From: Monoraphidium neglectum
Lineage: Eukaryota > Chlorophyta > Chlorophyceae > Sphaeropleales > Selenastraceae
DNA: 14,735 bases
Direction: 5' to 3'
Assembly (NCBI RefSeq): GCF_000611645.1
Contig: NW_014012260.1
Span: forward strand, 1 to 14,735
The notes beneath the pieces were generated by a model. That model made no database searches. It saw only the letters and a program-made list of their open reading frames with translations, and was not told the origin of the DNA. Both the position numbers and the translations under genes were made by a program. Below, one piece after another: positions 1-7,905 of the stretch. How positions within the stretch are numbered: position 1 is the first letter of the stretch; each line of letters opens with the position of its first letter.

Positions 1-2
1 CC

Positions 3-1688
3 GCCAACCCGCTCGCCGCGGTCGCGGCCGCGCAGGCCGCCGCCGCGGCGGCGGGCCTGCAGGCGATCGCGGCGGCCGCCGCGGGCACGCCCGGCGCCGA
101 GCCGCTGGCTGCCCTCATCGCGAAGCAGCAGCAGCAGCAGGCCGCCGTGGCCACGCTGCTCGCCGCCTCGGCGCCCTCGCTGGCCACACAGCTGCCGCTA
201 TTCGGTGCGCTCACGCAGCCCGGCATGGCAGCTGCCGCGGCCGCGGTGGCTGCTGCGGCGACGGCAAACCCCAACATAATACTGCAGCTGCTGGCCGGCG
301 CTGGCGGCGCGTCCGCCCCGGGCGCGGCGCCGCTCCCCGTCGCCGCCGCCGCCGGTGGCGGCAGCGGCGGCGTTGATATGCTGTCGCTCCTGGCGGCGAC
401 AACAGGCGACAGCTCGGCCGCGGCCGTGCCTGAGGCAGGGGTGGCGGCTGAGGCGGCAACAGCGCCGGTGCCGGTGGCCGGCGGTTTGGAGGCCTTGCTA
501 CAGATGGTGGGCCAGGGGCAGTTTGCAGAGGCGCTGGGCGGCGCGGCCAGCCACGACAGCAACGGCGGCGCGGGGATGGCGGTCGACGGGGAGGAGGGGC
601 GGACCGATGGCGAGCCACCAGCCGCGTTTGGCGCTGAGCACGGCGCCGCGCCCGACGCGGCCCCCGGGGGGCGAGGGGCCGCGGCTCAGCGCGCGCGCGG
701 CGGCGGCAGCGGCGGCCGAGGGCGCGGGCGTGGGAAGCGGCGCCGCGCGGACGCGGACGCCGACGGTAGCACGAGCGGCAGCGGGGAGGACGACGACGAG
801 TGGCGCAGCGACGCGTCCGCTGACGGCGCGTACGACGCCGCCGGCCGCGGCGGCGCCTCCGGCTCGCATGGCGGCGGCGTGGAGGCGCTCGCCGCAGATG
901 TGGCTGGGCCCCATTGCGCGTCCACCTTTGATGAGGCCGAGGCAGAGGCGCTCCTTGCCTTGGGCCAGCTCTGCCACGACGGCACTGCCGGCCCCTCGGC
1001 CGCTGAGGCGGCGGCGAGGGCCGCCCACCTGTCGCGGCGCAGCGCGCCCGTCATCACGCGGGGGCCGCCTGGCAGCGGCGGCGGCGGCGGCGGCGGCGGC
1101 TCGAGCGTGTCGCAGCCATATTTGGTGCCCCGCTCGCACCCGCGGCACGTAGTGATGCCAGGCCGGCAGGTCGTCGCCGCGCCGCTGGGCTCGGTCGTGC
1201 CGCCGCCGGCGTCGGCGCAGCGGTCGGGCAACGGGCGCCACCTCACCTACCGGGCGCCCAACGGGCAGCCAATGCAGATCCCCTCGATGACCGACGCGGT
1301 GGCCGCGGCGGCGGCCGCCGCGGCCGCAGCCGCTGCCGCAGCTGAGGATTCCGCGCCGCCCACTACTGCAGATGAACCTGGTGTTCCCGCCGCGGCACTC
1401 GTGGCTGTGCAGGACCCAGCGGCGGCGGCAGCGGCGGCAGACGGTCAGCCAGAGGTGGTGAAGGCCGAGGATCCGGCGGGCGAGGCCGTTTGCGAAGCAG
1501 CCCCGACAGCCGAGGAGGGCGCCGCAGCGGCGCCAGCGCCAGCAGCTCCTGTCTCCGCCGCCGCCGCCGGCGGCGTTGACGGGGCCGCCGCAGCCGCGGC
1601 GTCTCCTGTCACCTCTGCGGCAGAGGTCCTGGCGGCGACGGAAGCTGCTGCTGCAGCTTGCATTACAGCGGGAGGTGGCGCTGTGTGA
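3..1688 (+). CDS. Ala-rich low-complexity protein, probably nuclear; 5' end outside window
   Basis: I do not recognise this protein. The reading frame is open from the left edge, so the first 561 visible residues are a C-terminal fragment ending at TGA 1686-1688. It begins with an Ala-rich helix-prone stretch and a run of five Gln (about residues 42-46). At about residues 240-250 there is a basic cluster GRGRGKRRR (KRRR at 735-746), a candidate nuclear localisation signal, followed by an acidic patch GEDDDEW. A Gly run lies near 1072-1100. The most ordered-looking part is about residues 375-430, with PYLVPRSHPRHVVMPGRQ and LTYRAPNGQPMQIPS. A poly-Ala run (1298-1344) and Ala/Pro-rich sequence complete the protein. 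VKAE at 1458-1469 fits the sumoylation consensus. The composition suggests a transcription or chromatin regulator, but that is inference from composition only. Overlapping frames on both strands are GC-rich shadows. Confidence 0.72.
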   Translation, partial: ANPLAAVAAAQAAAAAAGLQAIAAAAAGTPGAEPLAALIAKQQQQQAAVATLLAASAPSLATQLPLFGALTQPGMAAAAAAVAAAATANPNIILQLLAGAGGASAPGAAPLPVAAAAGGGSGGVDMLSLLAATTGDSSAAAVPEAGVAAEAATAPVPVAGGLEALLQMVGQGQFAEALGGAASHDSNGGAGMAVDGEEGRTDGEPPAAFGAEHGAAPDAAPGGRGAAAQRARGGGSGGRGRGRGKRRRADADADGSTSGSGEDDDEWRSDASADGAYDAAGRGGASGSHGGGVEALAADVAGPHCASTFDEAEAEALLALGQLCHDGTAGPSAAEAAARAAHLSRRSAPVITRGPPGSGGGGGGGGSSVSQPYLVPRSHPRHVVMPGRQVVAAPLGSVVPPPASAQRSGNGRHLTYRAPNGQPMQIPSMTDAVAAAAAAAAAAAAAAEDSAPPTTADEPGVPAAALVAVQDPAAAAAAADGQPEVVKAEDPAGEAVCEAAPTAEEGAAAAPAPAAPVSAAAAGGVDGAAAAAASPVTSAAEVLAATEAAAAACITAGGGAV

Positions 1689-3102
1689 AGGGCCTGTCGT
1701 CCGTTTTTGCTCCCAACACCCGCTATCATCCACCGCTTGCCCTCTAGATGCGCTGGCGCGAGCAGTTCAGCAACAATCAGGAGCATTAGAACAACAACAG
1801 AACCAAGGGATCCCGCGGGGCGATGCGCCCGATGCGGCCTCATCCGCCGCTGGCCTCCGCCCGCCGCGCAGTTTTGTGAGCGAGCACACGCCCTCTGATC
1901 TGCACCTTCGCCCCCCGCCGGCCGGCGCAAGAGAGCACCCCCACAACTTCTCGAGGTCCAGTCTTATAGCCGCCCCACGTTCGCGGCTTTGCCGCTGCAG
2001 CGATACCCGCGCCGTCCGCCGGCGCCAAGCCGTAGGAAATTCTTGCCCTGCCGCTCGCGCTTGCAGTGCAGCACAGGCTACAACGCCGCATCTGCAGTCA
2101 ACGCGGGGTTTCGCCGTTGACCCATACATATACACATTACCATGCTCGCCAGTGCGATGCTTCCTGCCTGAAAAGGGCGCCCCCAGCGCAACGCCGCCCT
2201 TGAAAAGCCGCGCGCCCCCCGGCCCGCGGCCGGCCACCAGGCGGGCAGGCTTGCGGCCAGTGCGGGCCGCGTCAGGCGGCAAGTCGTGTCAAAGTGCACA
2301 GACGCGTCCCAGGTGTGGCCAGGTCGCGTCCCCCATTCCCTCCCTCGTGGTTTTTCTCCTTCAATTGGTTTCTCACGCATTCTGATGTTCTTGGGGGGCC
2401 GCTGCAGCGCTGTTTGTGGCGGTCACTGGGAGCGAGTGGATGCCACTGCTGGCGCCCCCCCCCCCCCCCTCGTGTCCTGTCGCAAGCCTGCACGCCGTAA
2501 CCTGACTCATCTTGACCGCAGCATTCCAGCTGGCTCCGCTTGACCCTCAGTGCCGGCCGTATCTTTGCCTGTGAAGCACTTTATTTTGGCCCTGAAAACC
2601 CTGGATTGGCCTGCCCTGATGCAGAGTGTAATATAGCTCTTGTCCTTGAAAACGTCCATATTTGATTTATATGGAAAACAGACAGTGATCACACGCCTGG
2701 GGCCTGCGGTCTCGTTTGTGACGGGGGCGTGTGCATGTTGCACAATGCGAGCTCACACGCATGTTCAACTGGGATCGCATGGGAGATTACCACCTGTGCT
2801 CTTACATAAGGCAGGCAGTATGAACCTGCATGGCCCATGCTGCTGTCCTGAGCTGGCTGCAGAGAGGGCAACAACTGAGGCAGCTTCCCCTGGGATGACC
2901 CGCACAGGAAGCGCACCCACGTACAGTACCAGGAGCTCCCACCTATCCATCGCTCAGCTTGTGATAGTGTGTGTTCAAAACGGTCTTCCTTACCGCCTCT
3001 GATCAGTTGTTCCAGCACAGCACCACCGTAGATCCGCTCCGGCAGGCGCCAAAAGCGCTCCGGCTCGTGTCGACCGGCTTTGTCCCATTCCAGGATCTCC
3101 TA
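1689..3102. other. 3' UTR and intergenic region
   Basis: No convincing coding exon was found here on either strand. The first part is probably the 3' UTR of the Ala-rich gene, which would run about 940 bases to the TGTAA at 2627. A homopolymer of 15 C lies at 2455-2469. GC content falls noticeably after about 2500. The frame that leads into the next gene model is open from about 2971, but no upstream start or promoter motif was seen. Confidence 0.5.
2627..2631 (+). terminator. Candidate TGTAA polyadenylation signal
   Basis: The sequence reads TGTAA within GAGTGTAATATAG. In volvocine and related chlorophytes TGTAA is the usual polyadenylation signal, about 10-20 bases before cleavage. It would end the transcript of the upstream Ala-rich gene. 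A five-base motif alone is weak evidence. Confidence 0.35.
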
Positions 3103-4237
3103 ATGATACACAGACGCCCTTTTCGTGCGGGCGGGCCGCCTCGACCAGCGCTGGCCCCGTCGCCCACCAGGGAGAAGGAGCAGCCCGTGCACTGCAGCAG
3201 CTCGAGCATAGATGAGAGTTGCTCTGATCGGGCAGCTAGTGAGGGCTCGTGCGCTTCCTCGGAGGACCAGACCGTTCCCGCGCAGCACCTGCTAGGTCCG
3301 TCTCAGCGCCGCAGCACGGGTCCACGTGTGCCCGCGTATATATAATCTGTACAGATACCTGAACTTGCCGCAGTCTCGGTCCCACCTGCCGCCCGTGGCC
3401 CCTGGCGGCTGTCCCTGGTGCTACCGAACCGACACTGCTGCTGCAGCTTGGCCGTTGCTGCGGATCCCTATCCACCGTAAGATCTGTCACCAACCTCGCC
3501 TCCAACACCCCCTGCTCTCATCGCGCAGGCCCCCGACCTGCGGTGCTGCGACGTCTGTGCGCGAGCGAGGCCGGCAGCCGGCTGCCGGCCGCCGTTCGCA
3601 ACGCCGCGGCAGAGCTGGAAGCGGCGTGCGGGACGCAGTCCGTCGCAGCGGCGCACAGGCAGCTGACATCGGCATTGCAGGAACTGCATGGCGCAATTGT
3701 GACGGTTGATCACGGGCTTGGCGAGTCGCCAGCCTCAGTGGCGGTTGGAGCGGGTGAGTTCCTGCGACAGGCGGCTTCGCTTCCCCCCCGCATCGGCTCA
3801 CATGCCAACCCTCCTTGTGGTGTCTCAGCATGGCCCTGAATCCACCCGTGCATGGCCCATCCTGGTGTCCCCTCCCCTCCTATCATCACCCAGTCATCCT
3901 TTTCCCATGTGCAACAACCTTCATTCCAGGCGGCATGCTGTTGGTAGAGGAGGCGCGGCAGTGGCTCAAGGAGGCGCAGAGCTACGTGCTGCACGTGCAG
4001 TCGCAGGCTTCCAACCTCGCCGGCGCCGGCGGCAGTGGCGTGCAGGACGCGTGGGCGTTTCTCCGGTCCGATGTGGGGCGCTGCCTTGGACGCATAAGCC
4101 GGCAGATGGAGGCCGGCGGCGGCGAGGGAGTTACATACGGGAGCGTGCCGCCGCGTGCGGGAAGGGGCGGCCGCCGCCTGGTCCCCACCGCGTGCCTGCC
4201 TTATGCGGGGTACTGGGCCAAGGCAGTCGCTATTTGA
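3103..4237 (+). CDS. Hypothetical protein, tentative three-exon model
   Basis: No family was recognised. The proposed exons are 3103-3325, 3529-3753 and 3930-4237, joined by introns GTGTGC...CGCAG and GTGAGT...TCCAG. They give one frame of 251 residues ending at TGA 4235-4237. The inner exons are the best supported. Exon 2 (residues 76-149) reads as Ala-rich amphipathic helix (RNAAAELEAACG, HRQLTSALQEL), and exon 3 begins GGMLLVEEARQWLKEAQSYV, with clean splice sites in matching phase. The first exon (MIHRRPFRAGG..., Ser/Pro-rich) could be an organelle-targeting leader, but its start and donor are uncertain. An alternative first exon ending at the GTAAGA donor 3477 also keeps frame but has no ATG. 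The last 35 residues are low complexity, and splicing from a GTGCGG donor near 4156 is possible. The gene might instead be part of a longer one extending into 4.3-7 kb. Confidence 0.38.
3323..3346 (+). promoter_or_regulatory. G-box followed by TATA-like run
   Basis: CACGTG at 3323-3328 is followed eight bases later by TATATATAAT at 3337-3346. This spacing and order would suit a core promoter with a start of transcription near 3370. It lies in the first intron of the three-exon model proposed here. Either transcription of the downstream exons starts here, making exon 1 of that model wrong, or the motif is incidental. No good ATG follows: the first, at about 3689, opens a four-codon frame (M-A-Q-L-stop). 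Confidence 0.3.
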
Positions 4238-4362
4238 TTAGCGACGTGGCCGGGGCAGCGGGACCGCGCCGCCCAGTTGATCTGAGCGCGCGTAAACCGC
4301 AGTCGCTGCGCCCTGCTCTTCTGAGCGGGCGTGTGCATGTGGCGTGCAGCCACGAATGGTGG

Positions 4363-4413
4363 GCATCACGACTGGGCGGGCATCACAATTGGGCGGGCAG
4401 GATGAGTGGGTGG
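4363..4413 (+). repeat. Short 17-base tandem repeat, three copies
   Basis: Three consecutive 17-base units start at 4363, 4380 and 4397. The first two are GCATCACGACTGGGCGG and GCATCACAATTGGGCGG, differing at two positions. The third is more diverged and ends GTGGGTGG. It is noncoding in the present model. Confidence 0.6.
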
Positions 4414-5227
4414 TCACCATGAGCGGGCAGGCGTTTCGTGCATGCTCCTGGGAGGTGCACCGAGTCAGCAAGCTGTCGGCCAACATTACCCCCCGCAAAG
4501 CAGCCGCGGCTCCCTGCGTTTGGCATAACAAAGCCACGTGCGCCGCCGTGCAGAACGTGCATAGCCGGCACACATATGCACACACGCCCTCTTACCTCAG
4601 TCGTTTCCCTGGACCTATCTCAGACTGCCTGAGCACGCTGCTGTGCAGCCACGCCCCCTTCACGCCTAACCAGGCGGTAATCGGTCCCTTTCAATGATTT
4701 TGCGCCCATGTGTGACCGCTGAGTTAGTGACCGACATGCCAGCACACCTGCCCTTGCCTGTGGCGGTGGTTCTCCTGCAGTGTGCATCCGGCCGCCCGCG
4801 CGCGCCATCTCGCATTCTGGCACCCTTGCTGCTGCTGACGACCTGCGAATATCAACCGCAGGTCACGAAGCAAACGCATTGCAATTGGATGCCGAGGTGC
4901 ATCGCTTGCTTACTTTGTTGGGGTGCATGTAGTTTCTCATAGCGCATTTCTGTTTGGCGGGCCGTGCCGGGCCCGGGGGAGCCAAGCCTCTCCATGTGCG
5001 CGCGGCGCAGCCGCACGCGTGCATTTTGTTTCTGAACAGTATGTATGCGTTTTGTGACAGCGCACTTGCGGATGACTGGGTGTCCAGCCCCTCGCGTCCT
5101 GAAGACCACCGTTTTGGCAACAGCCTCCACGGTTGCCTGCCCCCCACCCTTGAGTCTCCGTCGCATCGCGCATATTATCAAACCAAGCACCAGTTTGCAT
5201 GAGCGTGTCATGTTTTGGCTGTGCAAC

Positions 5228-5232
5228 TGTAA
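5228..5232 (+). terminator. Candidate TGTAA polyadenylation signal
   Basis: This is the first TGTAA on the + strand after the stop codon at 4237. It would give the hypothetical gene a 3' UTR of roughly 1 kb. The motif is short and the assignment rests on the chlorophyte-like character of the window. Confidence 0.25.
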
Positions 5233-5337
5233 ACTGAAGCTTTCGCCCCAGCATCACGGTGCTGTGTCTAGCACAGTACTCAAGTGTGAGTCAGCAACCA
5301 GGAGAGTTGATTTGTCACAAGCGCTCAACCGCCCACG

Positions 5338-5358
5338 CCATGGATGCGCCATCCATGG
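5338..5358. repeat. Perfect 9-base inverted repeat with 3-base loop
   Basis: CCATGGATG (5338-5346) is separated by CGC from its exact reverse complement CATCCATGG (5350-5358). As RNA or cruciform this forms a compact hairpin. A weaker one, ACGGCC-TCC-GGCCGT, lies at 5590-5604. There is no T-tract or gene context to give it a role. Confidence 0.6.
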
Positions 5359-5676
5359 TAACAGCGCGTCACTGGCCCCAAAACACTGGCACATCAAGCC
5401 TATATGCACGCGTACAGGTGTGGCATGCGACCCAATTGATGGATTGACCAATGCTGACCTGATGCTGGGCGCAGAAGCCACTGCATGTTGTGGATGCAGC
5501 CCGTCATGGGCGTCTTGTACACCGTAGCTAGTCACCTATGCACCAGCCGTCTCGTTATTTCCTCAGTTTTGGTGTATGCCTGCCGTAGGACGGCCTCCGG
5601 CCGTAGATCAGTTTCAGATCGCCGGGCCCTGCTGCGGATCTATGATCCAATTGAAACGACCTGCTTCTTCTCTCAG

Positions 5677-5808
5677 TCTCAAGCGTCGCGTCATATGCGC
5701 TGGACGAACGCTGTGCGCGGCGAGGCCGAGGCGCTCGACCTGACGCTGTACGACAAACCGGTGCCCCTCGCGCGCCAGCCGGTGGTGGGGCCCGGTGGAC
5801 CGAAGCTG
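5677..5808 (+). CDS. Exon-like island, unknown gene
   Basis: The segment follows a pyrimidine-rich acceptor (CTTCTTCTCTCAG) and ends at a GTGGGT donor. The frame reads MRWTNAVRGEAEALDLTLYD, then KPVPLARQPVVGPGGPKL, with strong G/C third positions unlike its surroundings, which argues for real coding sequence. Using GTAGAA at 5813 as donor adds one base and changes the phase. ATG 5695 could be a start. I do not recognise a family. The next candidate exon, 5975-6050, follows a CGCCCGCAG acceptor, and none of its three frames stands out clearly. Confidence 0.33.
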
Positions 5809-6384
5809 GTGGGTAGAACATCGCAGGAGAGCAGGTCGGCACCGACGACTGCAATGGATGCTGACGGTCTGCGGCACAGCACAGCGGAGGGCTGTGCAGG
5901 GCCGCCCAGCTCTCCAGAACAATGCACAATCGACGCCATGATGTCGTATTCATTGCCGACTCTCTCGCCCGCAGATGTTCAAGAACGATCAAGAGCGCAA
6001 GTGCTTCCACAGTGACTGCAGCAGACAAGTTGCAGCAAATTGCAGAAGAGGTGCAAGGTGGGGTCACCCAATGTCCAACGTGCTCAATGAATCCCCCGTC
6101 CACGAGGCGCACGCCACAAACTTAAACACGCTGGCCTGGCCTTTGCAGAGCCGGCTGTGCGTTGAAGGCGGCTCGTGAGTGCCGTGGGCCTGTCTGGCTA
6201 CGCTGGCTTGGTCTTGGTTCAGGTGCGGCGTCGCAGCAGCAGCGCGCAGCCGCCCAGACTGTGTCTTGAGCTGCGGCTGCGGCGCAAGAATTTCTGGGTC
6301 TTGGCAGGGACGGGCGACAGCATGGAGACTCAGTAAAACCTTCTAGAAGCTGCTCCACAAGCGATGCCTGGGCTGCTGTCACAG

Positions 6385-6571
6385 CCAATGCTAGGTTGTT
6401 GCGCATCGCATCAACAACCTCAACCCTGCGGCTGCTGCAGGTAAGAGCTGGGAGGAGCGAGAGGCTTGTGAGACAGCAGCCATGGAACTGTGCCTCGACG
6501 AGGCGGACGCCGTGTGTGATGACCATGCGGCCAACTTTTGCAGCCTGGTGTTGGAGCGGGACCGTGCAGGG
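6385..6571 (+). CDS. Exon-like island, two competing readings
   Basis: One reading is an exon 6385-6440 between a CACAG acceptor and a consensus CAG|GTAAGA donor, encoding an amphipathic NARLLRIASTTSTLRLLQ. The other is a continuous frame from 6395 to the stop at 6572. It reads through that donor and contains ATG 6482, giving MELCLDEADAVCDDHAANFC followed by SLVLERDRAG. Both look protein-like, but they use different frames and so exclude each other. No family was recognised, and nothing shows that either is expressed. Confidence 0.22.
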
Positions 6572-6675
6572 TGATGCGCGTGAGGGGTAAGCACCCATGC
6601 ACCGCTGCTGATGTTTTGACGGATGCGGAGCGGCTGCTGGCAGGTGGCCTGGGCTACTGATGAATGATTGCGCAG

Positions 6676-6825
6676 CCTGCTGATACAACAGCGGCACAGA
6701 ATGATGCCCCGTTTTTTGCAATTGCCCTGGTCAAAGGACAGCATGGCAGCACTATCACCTTCTTGGGTAACACTGTTTCTTTCGCTTTTGGCCTGGGCCT
6801 GAACGTACCAGCTGCGCTCAACACG
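6676..6825 (+). CDS. Exon-like island, unknown gene
   Basis: The segment lies between a GCGCAG acceptor and a GTGCGT donor, the donor type favoured by the kinesin gene here. It has 50 codons in phase 0. The encoded stretch includes APFFAIALVKGQHGSTITFL and GNTVSFAFGLGLNVPAALNT, which is hydrophobic, Gly-rich and possibly globular or membrane-associated. Joined in phase to 6937-6974 (after TTGCAG) it continues MALFAMADWGLG. I found no upstream partner or family match, so it may be a remnant. Confidence 0.25.
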
Positions 6826-6834
6826 GTGCGTAGG

Positions 6835-6888
6835 CATCGCTGCCGCTCTTCAACGTACCTCCATCGCTGCCGCTCTTCAAAATACCTG
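6835..6888 (+). repeat. Direct duplication of a 27-base unit
   Basis: Two head-to-tail copies start at 6835 and 6862. Both share CATCGCTGCCGCTCTTCAA, then differ at a few positions before TACCT. They lie in the putative intron between the islands at 6676-6825 and 6937-6974. Confidence 0.65.
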
Positions 6889-7342
6889 CACAAATCTGCC
6901 ATCTTTACTCCGCCTGACAGCTCTACTGCGTTGCAGATGGCCCTGTTTGCCATGGCTGATTGGGGTCTGGGTGGGTAAATGGCGTTGACTAGGTAGATTG
7001 CGTATTTCGTGTACCAACTTTCAAATGTTTGCCGAAAAGATATGATAGCTACGCACTCGCCTCAAGCATACCGGTACACATTGAGCTGTGAGCAGCTTTA
7101 AGACAGTCACTGCTGCACAAGATGATGAGTAGATCGGAGTCACCGTCTCGAACTTGACCGTGGGTGCCGACAGGTGGCTCACCACCATAGCACACATGCG
7201 GCTGCATGGTGCTGCATCCTACATTTCACGTCAAGGAACTTCCATTTATCGTATCTGTGCGTGTTGGAGTGTCCCTTCCGCCCATGCTTTTGTTGAGCGG
7301 AGAGTAGAACGCCCAGGTCCGGGCGTCCTGTTGAAGGCCGGC

Positions 7343-7848
7343 ATGCAGGCCGACGAAGCGGAGGAGGTCGGGTCTGATTGCTCAGAGGATGAATTCAAGG
7401 ACACAGGAGTGCAGGGGCGCCTGTCTGCCCTGCTGCCACGGTGCGGCGCGACGACGTCCTTGCGGCGCGACGACGTCCGTGCGGCGCGACGACGTCCTTG
7501 CGGCGCGACGACGTCCTTGCACTCCATGCGTGACGTCCATGCACTCCATGCGCGACGTCCATGCACACGCTGCATGCCCTTTTGAACTGCAGCAATGCAC
7601 AGCACCGCACACCACAGCACAGACATCTGGGTATGCAGTTGAGCTGCTGTTGTGCCACGACTGGTTCCTGCAGGAAGCTGTTTGGTGAAAGCGACGAAGC
7701 GGTCAGGAAAGGGCTGCTGCAGGTGTTTGTCCGCGTGAAGCCCGTGACCCGCAAGCTGGAGCGGTGCATGACAATCGAGAAGGAGGGCCAACTGGTCAAG
7801 GCCGTCTGGTGCGACTGGTAGCTGCTGCTCCGATTGCAGTTGGGTGCA

Positions 7849-7905
<57 letters not shown>

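Larger units (their letters stand above)
4238..7342. other. Lower-GC region with small repeats and unjoined exon-like islands
   Basis: This 3.1 kb holds no gene I can close. The first part may be 3' UTR of the preceding gene, up to TGTAA at 5228. Exon-like islands on the + strand at 5677-5808, 5975-6050, 6385-6571, 6676-6825 and 6937-6974 have splice-like borders, but their phases do not chain into one frame. A frame from ATG 5041 to the stop at 5200-5202 (MYAFCDSALADDW...) is another weak candidate. Third-position GC bias is weaker than in the kinesin, except in the 5677 island. The region could be an unresolved intron-rich gene, a decayed gene, or spacer. The last part, from about 7000, is probably the kinesin promoter and 5' UTR; no clear TATA box was seen there. 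Confidence 0.45.

Noticed and set aside
498..1733. Long minus-strand frame opposite the Ala-rich gene
   Set aside because: Arg/Gly/Ala-rich shadow produced by high GC. The + strand frame continues open to the left edge and has the better composition.
1576..2385. 269-codon + strand frame overlapping the end of the Ala-rich gene
   Set aside because: It is out of frame with the gene, of mixed Arg/Pro/Ser composition, and has no splice or motif support.
2455..2469. 15-base C homopolymer as a G-quadruplex or regulatory site
   Set aside because: A single C run without spaced G/C tracts. More likely a slippage or assembly-sensitive homopolymer.
6122..6721. Minus-strand 199-codon frame
   Set aside because: No recognisable motif and no minus-strand promoter or splice support. 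The + strand shows competing splice-like signals.
7442..7561. Possible CRISPR array
   Set aside because: The units are head-to-tail with no spacers, and the setting is a eukaryotic intron.
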